A DNA stretch of 64,000 nucleotides from an uncultured Alphaproteobacteria bacterium. Lineage in GTDB: Bacteria; Pseudomonadota; Alphaproteobacteria; UBA8366; JADFVY01. The notes beneath the pieces are model-generated. The model made no database searches, was not told the DNA's origin, and saw only the letters and a list, made by a program, of their open reading frames with translations. Position 1 is the first letter of the stretch. Every line of letters begins with the position of its first letter. This document shows, piece after piece, positions 1 through 9,206 of the stretch. The position numbers and the translations under genes were made by a program. The stretch is taken from NCBI GenBank assembly GCA_947259105.1, contig CAMYKU010000013.1, forward strand, positions 1 through 64,000. The letters run 5' to 3'.

Positions 1-1002
1 GATCGCCGCCGTTCCGTCCTTCTCTTCACCGCTGCTGCCTCCTGTTCGCCGCTGATCGCGCGGCGTGCGCCCGAACATGTCGCGGTAGCATTTCGAGAAG
101 TGCGAGGCGGACGTGAAACCGCAGGCAAATGCGATCTCGGTCACCGGCATCGTCGTCTGGGTCAGCAGCAGCCGCGCGCGCTCCAGCCGAAGCCGCAGGT
201 AATAGCGCGCCGGGCTGGTGTTGAGGTAGCGGCGGAACAGGCGTTCCAGCTGGCGGCGCGAAAGGCCGACACGGGCGGCGATCTCCTCACGGCTCAATGC
301 CTCCTCGACATAGGTCTCCATCTCGGCGATCGCCTGGATCAGCTTGGGGTGGCTGATGCGCAGCCGCGCCTGCAGCGGCAGGCGCTGATTGTCGTGCCCC
401 TCGCGGATGCGCTCATGCATGAACAGCTCGCTGACGGCCGATGCGGTCTCGTCGCCATGACGCCGGGCGATCTCCGTGAGCATCATGTCGGCGGCCGCAA
501 TGCCGCCCGCGCAGGTGAACCGGTCGCGGTCGATCTCGAACAGCTCCGCCTGGATGTCGAGATCGGGATTCTGTTCGCGGAAACTCTCGAGGTTCTCCCA
601 GTGGATCGTACAGCGATAGCCATTCAGCAGCCCCGCGTGTGCCAGCACATGCGCGCCGGTGCAGAGCGCGCCGACATGCGCGCCCTCCCGCGCCCAGCGC
701 CGCAACCAGCCGAACATGGCATTGTCCTGATAGAGCTGCGCACCGATCCCGCTGCACACCACCACATTGTCTGGATGCGGCGCGTCGGCGATGCCCTTGT
801 CGGCAACCACGCGCACGCCGTTGGACGCCTCGACGGCATCGCCGTCGCGGCTGAGGACTTCCCACTCGTAAAGGGTACGGCCGGTGGTGTAGTTGGCGAG
901 TCTCAGCGCCTCGAGCATCGCCGTGAACGCCGACATGGAGAAGTTCGGAACGAGCACGAACGACACTCGATCCGGCCGCGCGCCGCTGACTTTCCTGAAC
1001 AT
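1..1002 (-). CDS. GlxA-family AraC-type transcriptional regulator (partial, 3' end outside window)
   Basis: The frame is open from an ATG at 1002 to the window edge, giving at least 334 residues. The N-terminal 190 or so residues look like the DJ-1/PfpI (GATase1-like) ligand domain of GlxA regulators, with ALCTGAH at the nucleophile elbow. The last 110 residues contain two helix-turn-helix segments of the AraC family (EEIAARVGLSRRQLERLFRR and the downstream TEIAFACGFTSASHFSK). A GGAGG lies 9 nt before the start. Known members of this architecture (GbdR, CdhR) control glycine betaine, carnitine and sarcosine catabolism. The sarcosine oxidase genes 3 kb away make a similar role plausible, but that is inference. 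The family typically ends near this length, so little is probably missing. Confidence 0.88.
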   Translation of the reverse strand, partial: MFRKVSGARPDRVSFVLVPNFSMSAFTAMLEALRLANYTTGRTLYEWEVLSRDGDAVEASNGVRVVADKGIADAPHPDNVVVCSGIGAQLYQDNAMFGWLRRWAREGAHVGALCTGAHVLAHAGLLNGYRCTIHWENLESFREQNPDLDIQAELFEIDRDRFTCAGGIAAADMMLTEIARRHGDETASAVSELFMHERIREGHDNQRLPLQARLRISHPKLIQAIAEMETYVEEALSREEIAARVGLSRRQLERLFRRYLNTSPARYYLRLRLERARLLLTQTTMPVTEIAFACGFTSASHFSKCYRDMFGRTPRDQRRTGGSSGEEKDGTAAI

Positions 1003-1103
1003 GGCATCCCGCCTCCATGGCCGCCTTTCCCGTTTGGCCCCGAACGGCCGGTTTGTCAATGGGCCGCGAGTCGAACGGCGCGGCGCGGCGGAGTCCCGCC
1101 CGC

Positions 1104-1137
1104 AAGAAAAAGGAGGCCTCCGCCAGAGAGGCCTCCT
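1104..1137 (-). terminator. Rho-independent terminator after the chemoreceptor gene
   Basis: A perfect 10-bp inverted repeat (AGGAGGCCTC at 1111-1120, GAGGCCTCCT at 1128-1137) has a 7-nt loop. Read on the minus strand, the stem is followed at once by a T-rich run (TTTTTCTT, 1110-1103). It sits 25 bp past the chemoreceptor stop codon at 1162 and isolates that unit from the downstream regulator. Confidence 0.85.
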
Positions 1138-1161
1138 CGACATCGCATCGCCCGGAAGCCC

Positions 1162-2830
1162 TCAGGCCGCGCGGATTTCCGCGAGGAAGCGTTCAACGTC
1201 GCCGCGCAGGCCTTCGGCCTGGCGGGACATTTCCTGCGAGGCGTCGAGCACCTGGCTCGCCGCAGATCCGGTCTCGCCGGCCGCCTTGCTGACGGCCTCG
1301 ATGTTCTGGTTCACGTCCTGCGTGCCGCGGGCCGCCTGCTGGACGTTGCGCGCGATCTCCTGGGTCGACACGCCCTGCTCCTCGACCGCCGACGATATCG
1401 TCGTCGCGATGTCGCTGACCTCGCCGATGATCGAACGGATCTTCTCGATCATTGATGTGCTGTGAGATCTCCTCGGTCGCCTTGGCGGTCTGGTTGGCCA
1501 GATTCTTGACCTCCTGGGCGACGACGGCGAAGCCCTTGCCGGCCTCGCCCGCCCGTGCCGCCTCGATCGTCGCGTTCAAGGCCAGAAGGTTGGTCTGCCC
1601 GGCGATGTCGTTGATCAGCTTCACGACGTCGCCGATCTTGCTCGCCGCCTCGGCCAGGCCCTGCACCGTCTCGTTGGTCGTCTCGGCCTCGGCCACCGCG
1701 TTGGCGGCGATCTTCGCCGACTGCATGACCTGGCGGCCGATCTCGGAAATCGAGGCCGACAACTGCTCGGCCGTGGCCGCCACCGTCTGCACGTTCGCGG
1801 TCGCCTCGTCGGAGGATGCCGCCACATTGGCCGACTGGCGGCTGGTCTCCTCGGCGGTCGCCGACATCTGCTGCGCCGTCGCCTGCATCTCCGTCGCCGA
1901 GGACGACACGCCGTCCACGACCTCCTTGACCTGTCTGTCGAAGCGGTCGGCCAACTCCAGCACGGTCTGGCGCTTTTCCTCTTCGATGCGCTGATGCGCC
2001 TCGGTCTGCTCTTTCTCCAGGCGAAGCTTGTCGATCGCATTGTCCTTGAACACCTGAACCGCGTCCGCCATGCCGCCGATTTCATCGCGGCGGTGCCGGT
2101 CGGGCACCTTGGCGCTGACGTCCCCGGCCGCAAGCTTGGCCATGGTTCTGGTCATCTCCTTGATCGGGTTGGTTACCGTCCACCCAAGCGCAAACACCAG
2201 CATGGAAACCAGCACGATCACGACGACTGTACCGACGCCGACCTGGGTCCACAGCGCGTCGGACACTTTCGCATTCAGTTCATCGAGGCTCCAGGCGACC
2301 GCAACGGTGCCGATACGGTCCTTGTTCGCGCCAGTGGTTACCGGCATCGCAACAACAAGGTGCCCCCCGGAAAAAACCGCAACCGAAGCGCCGGCTTCCA
2401 GACGTGCCTGCCACTGGTTTGGAACATCCGACAGGTCGTAGGAATTCCATTTCTGGGAATTGTAGGACGCCAGGACCGCACCGGCAGAATGCCATACCAT
2501 GATGTTCGCTATCGTCGAGCCATCGTCGTCAACAAGATCGGCATAGGTCGCTTCGATGCGCTCCACTATTCGCCAGCGGACACCGCCGGAAATCTGGGAG
2601 GCCAGCATCTTCGTCACCGTGACGCCGGTTTCCCGCGACATCTTTCGGAGTTCGGCCCGCTGCGTTTCCGCGCTTTTCCCCGCCATCACGCCGATGCCGA
2701 CGATCACCATTACAGCTACAATCGCCGCGATCTTGCGCCCGATGGTCAGAAAGCCAAGCCGCTTGAAACTCGGCCCCCGGTTCCCGGGCACAGCAGGTTT
2801 TTCTGCATTACCAATCGACACCGTATTCAT
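1162..2830 (-). pseudogene. Methyl-accepting chemotaxis protein, frameshifted by a small deletion
   Basis: The N-terminal frame starts at ATG 2830. It has a membrane helix (about residues 27-48), a periplasmic sensor region, a second helix (about 195-217), a HAMP domain and most of the MCP signalling domain, including [16 protein letters not shown] and [10 protein letters not shown]. At about 1452 it leaves frame and would end at 1193. The proper C-terminus ([19 protein letters not shown] to FLAEIRAA) continues in another frame to the stop at 1162. Against the usual family pattern, about 12 residues after TEEISQHI are represented by one nucleotide, which implies loss of about 35 nt rather than a single-base error. 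The gene lies 36 bp after the Cache-protein gene, so the two form one unit. It is probably non-functional as a signal transducer unless the assembly is wrong. Confidence 0.8.
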
Positions 2831-2866
2831 TGCGATCGCCCTTCAAACTGGTATTGCGGTTGATGC

Positions 2867-3445
2867 TCAGTTGCCAAGCAGCTCGACATTCACACCGATC
2901 GTGATGGCGCCGATCACAGCACCGTTGTCGGGATCGGCGATTGCGAGACTCACTTGCGACTGGAAGGTCTGGGTCGAATCGTCGAATTCCACCTCGTCGA
3001 TGAACACGGCATCGGGCCCGACGCGGAAGGTCTTTGTCCACTTTGCTTCGTCGCCTTGCCAATAGTCGGACGTCGCGTCGCTCTGCGCGACGTTCAGGCC
3101 TTGATTGTCCATGACGAAAATTTCGGTGAACAGGCCTTCGCCCTCATTCCTGAAACCGCGGAGCTTTTTCGAGGCGGGCCGCTCGAGCACACGATTGATC
3201 ATGGGCTTGGCCCTGGCGCCGATCTCGGCACGCCACGTCTTGTCGAGCGCATCGATGTCCGACTGCGTCAGACCGGTATTCGCCTTGTTCTGGGACCGGA
3301 TCGCATTGACCACTAGCGGATCGGATATCCAGACCTTGAACTTGCTGTCTATGAGTTTGCGAATCGCGGCGTCGTTTTCGCCGGCCGCATGGGCCATCGG
3401 CGCCATGAACATCGTCGCCACGGCCGCCATAAGAATCTTCCGCAT
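2867..3445 (-). CDS. Periplasmic Cache/PDC-type sensor protein
   Basis: A protein of 192 residues with a typical Sec signal peptide (MRKILMAAVATMFMAPMAHA, cleavage after AHA). The mature part resembles the single-Cache/PDC sensor proteins found next to chemoreceptors, with the motif VMDNQGLNVAQSDATSDYWQGDEAKW and a C-terminal strand GAVIGAITIGVNVE that matches the end of a Cache domain. The start at 3445 is chosen because it gives the signal peptide and has an AGGA about 6 nt upstream; longer forms lack both. The methyl-accepting protein follows after 36 bp on the same strand, so the pair probably senses a ligand together. The ligand is unknown. Confidence 0.75.
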   Translation of the reverse strand: MRKILMAAVATMFMAPMAHAAGENDAAIRKLIDSKFKVWISDPLVVNAIRSQNKANTGLTQSDIDALDKTWRAEIGARAKPMINRVLERPASKKLRGFRNEGEGLFTEIFVMDNQGLNVAQSDATSDYWQGDEAKWTKTFRVGPDAVFIDEVEFDDSTQTFQSQVSLAIADPDNGAVIGAITIGVNVELLGN

Positions 3446-3958
3446 CGGTCTTCCTCTCGAGCAAGACGCTGGCAATTCTGAAATCTGGAGCCCTGTATCG
3501 GTCGGCCACCGCGGGAAAGCGCCGTGCGCATCCTGCCGACAGCCTCCATGAAGCCCCAAACAGGTACTTTCACTGCCAACATTTATGTCCCCTTTACGAT
3601 AACAAGAGGTTAATTTTTCTATACAAAAAGTTGTAGTTTCGGGGAGCGGTTACGGACCCCGCACGCAGAAGATACCGCGATCTCGGTCATTGCCGTTCAA
3701 CGGCGGAACACACCGTTACTCCCATGATTTCGTGCCCTCACCCGCCGGCGCGGGGGGATGCGGGGCCGGCGGTCCGGGACGTTCGGCGGACGCCGGAGAC
3801 CGTTCCGGCCGTGCGTTCATCCGCGTCGCGAGATCAGGATTTCCTGTCGCACATGGAGTTGATCGCGGGGCGCTGTGGACGTACGGATTCGCCATGCCGG
3901 CTTGCGTGGACAGAACGCCTGCTGCACTCTGCTTCGCATCCAGGGAGAAAAACCATCG
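3446..3958. other. Intergenic region between the Cache-protein gene and soxB
   Basis: This 513-bp stretch separates divergently transcribed units and must hold both promoters. The AT-rich part at about 3590-3640 is the best candidate for the minus-strand promoter. No RNA gene, riboswitch or convincing small gene was seen. The open frames through 3690-4000 lack a ribosome-binding site and family resemblance. Confidence 0.5.
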
Positions 3959-5209
3959 ATGCCGGGATATTCCGCATTCACCCTTGTCCGCAACGCGTTG
4001 AGCTACCATGAAAACTGGCAGCGCGCCTGGCGCAGCCCCGAACCGAGGCCGGAATACGACATCCTGGTGATCGGCGGCGGCGGCCACGGGCTGGCGACCG
4101 CGTATTACCTGGCCAGGGAGCACGGCATCAACAACGTGGCCGTGCTCGAAAAGGGCTGGATCGGCGGCGGCAATACGGGGCGCAACACGACCATCGTTCG
4201 CTCCAACTATCTGTGGGACGAAAGCGCCGCCATCTACGAACATTCGCTGAAACTGTGGGAGGGGCTGTCACAGGAGCTGAATTTCAACGTGATGTTCAGC
4301 CAGCGCGGGGTTATGAACCTCGCCCACAATCTGCACGACTGGCGCGAACTGAACCGTCGGGTCCACGCGATTCGCCTGAACGGCATCGATTCCGAGATAC
4401 TCAACGCCCGGCAGGTCAAGGAAGAGGCGCCGATTCTGAATGTCTCGCGGGACAGCCGCTATCCGATCATCGGCGCCTCCATGCAGCGGCGCGGCGGCAC
4501 CGCACGGCACGACGCGGTGGCCTGGGGTTACGCCCGCGGCGCGGACGCCCGCGGCGTCGACATCATCCAGAACTGCGAGGTCACCGGCTTCGTTATCGAC
4601 AACGGGAAGGTCGCCGGAGTGGAGACGACACGCGGCCGGATCAAGGCGGGGCGCATCGGCGTCGTGGTCGCCGGGCATTCGTCGGTGCTGGCCGAGATGG
4701 CGGGCTTCCGCATGCCGGTGGAAAGCAATCCGTTGCAGGCGCTGGTGTCCGATCCGATCAAGCCGGTCCTGGACTGCGTCGTGATGTCCAGCGCCGTGCA
4801 CGTCTATGTGAGCCAGTCCGACAGGGGCGAGTTCGTGATTGGCGCCGGCTCGGATGCGCATGTGTCCTATTCCCAGCGCGGCAGCTTCGACATCATCGAG
4901 GGTATTATGGGGGCGCTGTGCGAGCTGGTGCCGATGGTCTCGCGGATGAAGCTGATGCGGCAGTGGGGCGGCATCGTCGACGTCACGCCGGACCGCAGTC
5001 CGATCATCGGCAAGACCCCGGTCGAGGGCCTGTTCATCAATTGCGCCTGGGGCACCGGCGGCTTCAAGTCGACGCCCGGTTCCGGCCATGCCTTCGCGGC
5101 CACGCTGGCGGCCGGCGAGCCGAACGACATGGCGGGGCCGTTCACGCTCGACCGGTTCCGCACCGGCTTCCTGATCGACGAAGCCGGCGCCGCAGCCGTC
5201 GCGCATTAG
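3959..5209 (+). CDS. soxB: Sarcosine oxidase beta subunit
   Basis: This 416-residue flavoprotein is the catalytic subunit of heterotetrameric sarcosine oxidase, which oxidatively demethylates sarcosine to glycine in the cytoplasm. A Rossmann FAD-binding motif ([18 protein letters not shown]) begins near residue 33. The motif [15 protein letters not shown] contains His184, which matches the histidine that carries covalent FMN in characterised enzymes. The C-terminal motifs [16 protein letters not shown] and [12 protein letters not shown] are those of the DAO fold. The start at 3959 has GGGAGA upstream; a longer frame has no family support. The stop is 13 bp before soxD, within a soxB-D-A-G operon. 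Confidence 0.97.
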   Translation: MPGYSAFTLVRNALSYHENWQRAWRSPEPRPEYDILVIGGGGHGLATAYYLAREHGINNVAVLEKGWIGGGNTGRNTTIVRSNYLWDESAAIYEHSLKLWEGLSQELNFNVMFSQRGVMNLAHNLHDWRELNRRVHAIRLNGIDSEILNARQVKEEAPILNVSRDSRYPIIGASMQRRGGTARHDAVAWGYARGADARGVDIIQNCEVTGFVIDNGKVAGVETTRGRIKAGRIGVVVAGHSSVLAEMAGFRMPVESNPLQALVSDPIKPVLDCVVMSSAVHVYVSQSDRGEFVIGAGSDAHVSYSQRGSFDIIEGIMGALCELVPMVSRMKLMRQWGGIVDVTPDRSPIIGKTPVEGLFINCAWGTGGFKSTPGSGHAFAATLAAGEPNDMAGPFTLDRFRTGFLIDEAGAAAVAH

Positions 5210-5222
5210 GGAGGGCAACGAG

Positions 5223-5504
5223 ATGTTCCTGATCGAATGTCCCTGGTGCGGCCCGCGCTCGCAGACGGAGTTCCATTGCCATGGCGAGGCGCATATCGCG
5301 CGGCCCAAGTACCCGGATGCGGTTTCCGATGCCGAATGGGCGGACTACGTCTTCAACCGGTCCAACACCAAGGGCGTTATTTACGAACGCTGGGTCCACA
5401 ATCATGGCTGCCGCCGCTGGTTCAACGTGGCGCGGGATACGGTGAGCGACCGCATCCTGGCGGTCTACCGGGTGGGCGGGAAGCGCCCGGAGGTAACGCC
5501 ATGA
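5223..5504 (+). CDS. soxD: Sarcosine oxidase delta subunit
   Basis: A 93-residue small subunit of heterotetrameric sarcosine oxidase. The N-terminus MFLIECPWCGPR and a later HCHGEA, with HNHGCRRWFNVARDT, match the zinc-binding cysteine and histidine pattern of SoxD. GGAGGG lies just upstream of the ATG. Its stop overlaps the soxA start in an ATGA, so soxA translation is probably coupled to it. Confidence 0.96.
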   Translation: MFLIECPWCGPRSQTEFHCHGEAHIARPKYPDAVSDAEWADYVFNRSNTKGVIYERWVHNHGCRRWFNVARDTVSDRILAVYRVGGKRPEVTP

Positions 5505-8500
5505 GCCAGAAATTCCGTCTGGCCGAGGGCGGCCGCATCGATCGCACCCGCCCCGTCGCCTTTCGCTTCGACGGCGCGACCCTGTACGGCTATGCGGGTG
5601 ACACGCTGGCGTCCGCCCTGCTGGCGAACGGCGTCCACCTGGTCGGCCGCAGCTTCAAATACCACCGGCCACGGGGTATCCTCTCGGCCGGCGCTGAGGA
5701 ACCAAACGCGCTGGTCCAGCTGCGCGAGGGCGCACGGACCGAGCCCAACATGCGGGCGCCGCAGGTGGAGCTGTTCAACGGGCTGGTCGCAGAAAGCCAG
5801 AACCGCTGGCCGTCCCTCCGGTTCGACGTCTGGGCGGTCAACGGCCTGTTCTCGCGCTTCCTCCCGGCGGGCTTCTATTACAAGACCTTCATGTGGCCGG
5901 CCAGCCGTTGGATGACCTACGAAAAGGTCATCCGCAATGCGGCCGGGCTTGGCAAGGGACCGGCGGAACCGGACCCGGACCGTTACGAGCATCGCAATGT
6001 CTGGTGCGACGTGCTGGTCGCCGGTGGCGGACCGGCCGGTCTGATGGCGGCGCTGGCGGCGGCGCGCAGCGGTGCGCGGGTGATCGTAGCCGACGAGCAG
6101 GCCGAAATGGGCGGTTCGCTGTTGTCCGATACAACCGAAATCGGCGGCAGCCCGGCCGCCGACTGGGTCGCGGCGGTTTTCGACGAGCTGCACGCAACGG
6201 CGGACGTGACCGTCCTGCCGCGCACGACGGTTGCCGGCTATTACGACCACAACTACCTGACCCTCCTGGAACGGGTCACGGATCATCTGGGCGCCGAGCC
6301 TGACGGCAAGACACCGCGCCAGCGCTTCTGGAAGGTGCGCGCGAAGCAGGTGGTGCTGGCGACCGGCGCCATCGAGCGGCCGCTCTGCTTCCGCGACAAC
6401 GACCGCCCGGGCGTCATGCTGGCCGGTGCGGTGCGGAATTACGTCAATCGCTACGCGGTGCTGCCGGGCCGCAGGGCGGTGGTCTTCACCAACAACGACA
6501 GCGCCTACGGCGCCGCGATCGACCTTGCGCGCGCGGGCGCGGCGGTGAAGGTCGTCGACCTGCGCCGGGAACCGGCCGGCGATCTGATCGATGCCGCCGA
6601 ATCCGCCGGGATCGAAATCATGGACGGCTGCGCGGTGACCGGCGTGAAAGGCGGCAAGCAGGTGACTGGCGTGACGGTCCGCCGCCTGGACGAGGCCGGT
6701 GACGAGGTGGCCGGCGGGTCGCGCTCGATGGGCTGCGACCTGGTTGCCATGTCGGGCGGCTGGAACCCGACGGTCCACCTGTTCAGCCAGTCGCGCGGCA
6801 AGCTGCGCTTCGACGACGGTCTGGCGGCTTTCGTGCCCGACCGGTCCTTCGCCGCCGAGCGGTCCGCCGGGTCCTGCAACGGCGCAATGACGCTGTCGGC
6901 CTGCCTGAAGCAAGGCGCCGAGGCCGGCCGGTCCGCGGCAAGCGACGCCGGCTTCAAGGCGAAGGCGGGCTCGGCAGCGCCAAAGGTCGACGAGCCCGAG
7001 ACCGGCGCAACCAGATCCGTCTGGGTCGTGCCGTCGGGCAAACCCCTGGGCCGGGGGGGCAAGCATTTCATCGATTTCCAGAACGATGTGACCGCGGCCG
7101 ACGTGCATCTCGCGCATCGCGAAGGCTATGTTTCGATCGAGCACCTGAAGCGCTATACGACGACCGGCATGGGCACCGACCAGGGCAAGACCTCGAACGT
7201 CAATGCGCTGGCCATCATGGCGCAGTTGCAGGGCGCCTCGGTCCCCGAGGTCGGCACGACGACGTTCCGGCCGCCCTACACGCCGGTCGGATTCGGCGCG
7301 ATCGCCGGTCGCAATACCGCTGAGTTCATGGATCCGGCCCGCGTCACGGCGATGCATGACTGGCATGTCGAGCACGGCGCGGTGCTCGAGGATGTCGGCC
7401 AGTGGAAACGCCCCTGGTACTATCCCAGGGACGGTGAACTCATGCGGGATGCGGTGAACCGGGAGGTCCTGGCGGCGCGCAATTCGGTCGGGGTTCTGGA
7501 TGCCTCGACACTCGGCAAGATCGACATCCAGGGGCCGGACGCCGCAAGGTTCCTCAACATGATCTACACCAACGCCTGGCTCAAGCTGCCGGTGGGCAGC
7601 TGCCGCTACGGACTGATGCTGCACGAGGATGGCATGGTGTTCGACGACGGCGTGACCACGCGGCTCGGCAAGAACCGCTTCCTGATGACGACGACCACGG
7701 GCGGTGCGGCGAACGTGCTGACCTGGCTGGAGGAATGGCTGCAGACCGAATGGCCCAAGATGAAGGTCTTCTGCACTTCCGTGACCGAGCAGTGGGCCAC
7801 GGTCGCGGTCTGCGGGCCGTACGCCCGGCATGTCGTCGGATCGCTGACCGAGTACGACAAGCTTGGGCCGCGGGATTTCGAATTCATGACGATGCGCGAG
7901 ATGGACGTCGCCGGCATCCCGGCCAGGGTCTTCCGGATCAGTTTTACCGGCGAACTCGCGTTCGAGATCAATGTCCCCCGACGCTATGGCGCCGCGTTGT
8001 GGGAGGCGGTCTGGGAGGCCGGCCAGAAATACGGGATCACGCCCTACGGCACCGAGGCGATGCATGTGCTGCGCGCCGAGAAGGGCTTCATCATCGTCGG
8101 CCAGGATACCGACGGCACGGTGACGCCCATGGATCTCGGCATGGACTGGATGGTCGCGAAGACGAAGGGCGATTTCATCGGCCGCCGGTCGTTCGCGCGC
8201 GAGGATACGGCACGCGACGACCGCAAGCAGCTGGTCGGTCTGTTCACCGAGGACCCGCACCAGGTCCTTGTCGAGGGCGCGCAGCTGGTCGAGGCGGTCA
8301 AACCCGCGCCGCCGATGAGGATGGTCGGCCATGTGACGTCGTCCTATTACAGCCCCAATGTCGGGCGCTCGATCGCGCTTGCCATGCTGATTCGCGGGCG
8401 GGCGCGGATGGGCCAAACGCTCTTTGCGCCGCGCCTCGACGGCGGCGCACCGCTCGAGGTGACGGTCACCGACCCGATGTTTTACGACAGGGGCGGAGTG

Positions 8501-8515
8501 CGCGCCCGTGGTTGA
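5501..8515 (+). CDS. soxA: Sarcosine oxidase alpha subunit
   Basis: A 1004-residue protein, the normal SoxA length. Order of domains: a ferredoxin-like (Fer2_4) segment at about residues 15-95, a NAD/FAD-binding oxidoreductase core starting with DVLVAGGGPAGLMAAL at about 170, and a C-terminal GcvT-like folate-binding half (about 600-1000). The GcvT half passes the one-carbon unit to tetrahydrofolate as 5,10-methylene-THF. The ATG at 5501 overlaps the soxD stop and follows CCGGAGGTAACGCC, a good ribosome-binding site. A longer in-frame extension upstream overlaps soxD and is rejected. The soxA stop overlaps the soxG start. Confidence 0.97.
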   Translation: MSQKFRLAEGGRIDRTRPVAFRFDGATLYGYAGDTLASALLANGVHLVGRSFKYHRPRGILSAGAEEPNALVQLREGARTEPNMRAPQVELFNGLVAESQNRWPSLRFDVWAVNGLFSRFLPAGFYYKTFMWPASRWMTYEKVIRNAAGLGKGPAEPDPDRYEHRNVWCDVLVAGGGPAGLMAALAAARSGARVIVADEQAEMGGSLLSDTTEIGGSPAADWVAAVFDELHATADVTVLPRTTVAGYYDHNYLTLLERVTDHLGAEPDGKTPRQRFWKVRAKQVVLATGAIERPLCFRDNDRPGVMLAGAVRNYVNRYAVLPGRRAVVFTNNDSAYGAAIDLARAGAAVKVVDLRREPAGDLIDAAESAGIEIMDGCAVTGVKGGKQVTGVTVRRLDEAGDEVAGGSRSMGCDLVAMSGGWNPTVHLFSQSRGKLRFDDGLAAFVPDRSFAAERSAGSCNGAMTLSACLKQGAEAGRSAASDAGFKAKAGSAAPKVDEPETGATRSVWVVPSGKPLGRGGKHFIDFQNDVTAADVHLAHREGYVSIEHLKRYTTTGMGTDQGKTSNVNALAIMAQLQGASVPEVGTTTFRPPYTPVGFGAIAGRNTAEFMDPARVTAMHDWHVEHGAVLEDVGQWKRPWYYPRDGELMRDAVNREVLAARNSVGVLDASTLGKIDIQGPDAARFLNMIYTNAWLKLPVGSCRYGLMLHEDGMVFDDGVTTRLGKNRFLMTTTTGGAANVLTWLEEWLQTEWPKMKVFCTSVTEQWATVAVCGPYARHVVGSLTEYDKLGPRDFEFMTMREMDVAGIPARVFRISFTGELAFEINVPRRYGAALWEAVWEAGQKYGITPYGTEAMHVLRAEKGFIIVGQDTDGTVTPMDLGMDWMVAKTKGDFIGRRSFAREDTARDDRKQLVGLFTEDPHQVLVEGAQLVEAVKPAPPMRMVGHVTSSYYSPNVGRSIALAMLIRGRARMGQTLFAPRLDGGAPLEVTVTDPMFYDRGGVRARG

Positions 8516-9206
8516 GAAAAAGAAAACCGGCAAGGCCGCCCCGAAGCCGAAGAAGGCGAAAGCCGGACCCGCAGCGAAACCCGAAACGGCGGCCGCGGCG
8601 CCTCCCGTCGCGCCCGCCGCAAAACCGACGGCGGCTGCCCCCGGGGTCGCGGCGGCGAGCCCGCTGGACGGCCGCCCGGGAACCGGCATCGACACCGCCG
8701 TCATGGTCGAGCATCCGCATGCGGGCAAGATCAACCTGCGCGGCGATCCGGCGGACCAGGCCTTTCTCGACGCGGTCAGGGACGCCGCCGGCGCGGCCCC
8801 GCCCACCGACGCCAACACCGTGGCCACCGCCGGCCGCAACGAGATCCTCTGGCTCGGCCCCGACGAGTGGCTCGTCGTCACCCCGGAAGGCGAACAGGGC
8901 GCGATGGAGACGGCGCTCGGCGCAGCGCTTGCCGGGCAGCATGTTTCGGTGGTCGATACCACCGACGCCCGCACCACGATCCGCATGCACGGGGCGCATG
9001 CCCGCGACGTGCTGGTGAAGGGCTGCCCGCTCGACCTGCACCCGCGCGCATTCGGGCCGGGCCAATGCGCACAGACGATCATCGCCAAGGCCGACGTGCT
9101 GATCCACCAGCGGGACGATGCGCCGACATACGATATTTACGTGTTGTGCAGTTTCGCGCGCTACCTGTGGGACTGGCTGGTCGACGCGGCGAGGGAGTTC
9201 AGCTGA
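8508..9206 (+). CDS. soxG: Sarcosine oxidase gamma subunit with a Lys/Ala/Pro-rich N-terminal extension
   Basis: The GTG start at 8508 overlaps the soxA stop by 8 bp and gives 232 residues. From about residue 55 the protein matches SoxG (LWLGPDEWLVVTPEG, VVDTTDARTTIRMHGAHARDVL, KGCPLDLHPRAFGPGQCAQT, YDIYVLCSFARYLWDWLVDAAREF). This subunit resembles the GcvT fold and completes the alpha-beta-gamma-delta complex. The first 55 residues are low complexity (VEKKKTGKAAPKPKKAKAGP and Ala/Pro repeats). A later start would remove this tail, but no ATG with a good ribosome-binding site precedes the conserved part. The gene end overlaps the convergent murI by 8 bp. Confidence 0.93.
   Translation: MVEKKKTGKAAPKPKKAKAGPAAKPETAAAAPPVAPAAKPTAAAPGVAAASPLDGRPGTGIDTAVMVEHPHAGKINLRGDPADQAFLDAVRDAAGAAPPTDANTVATAGRNEILWLGPDEWLVVTPEGEQGAMETALGAALAGQHVSVVDTTDARTTIRMHGAHARDVLVKGCPLDLHPRAFGPGQCAQTIIAKADVLIHQRDDAPTYDIYVLCSFARYLWDWLVDAAREFS

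Noticed and set aside
3690-4001. Small genes in the region upstream of soxB
   Set aside because: Overlapping open frames in several phases, none with a ribosome-binding site or family resemblance.
5465-9088. A 1207-codon open frame antisense to soxA and soxG
   Set aside because: It mirrors soxDAG codons in GC-rich DNA, shows no family motif and covers well-identified genes on the other strand.
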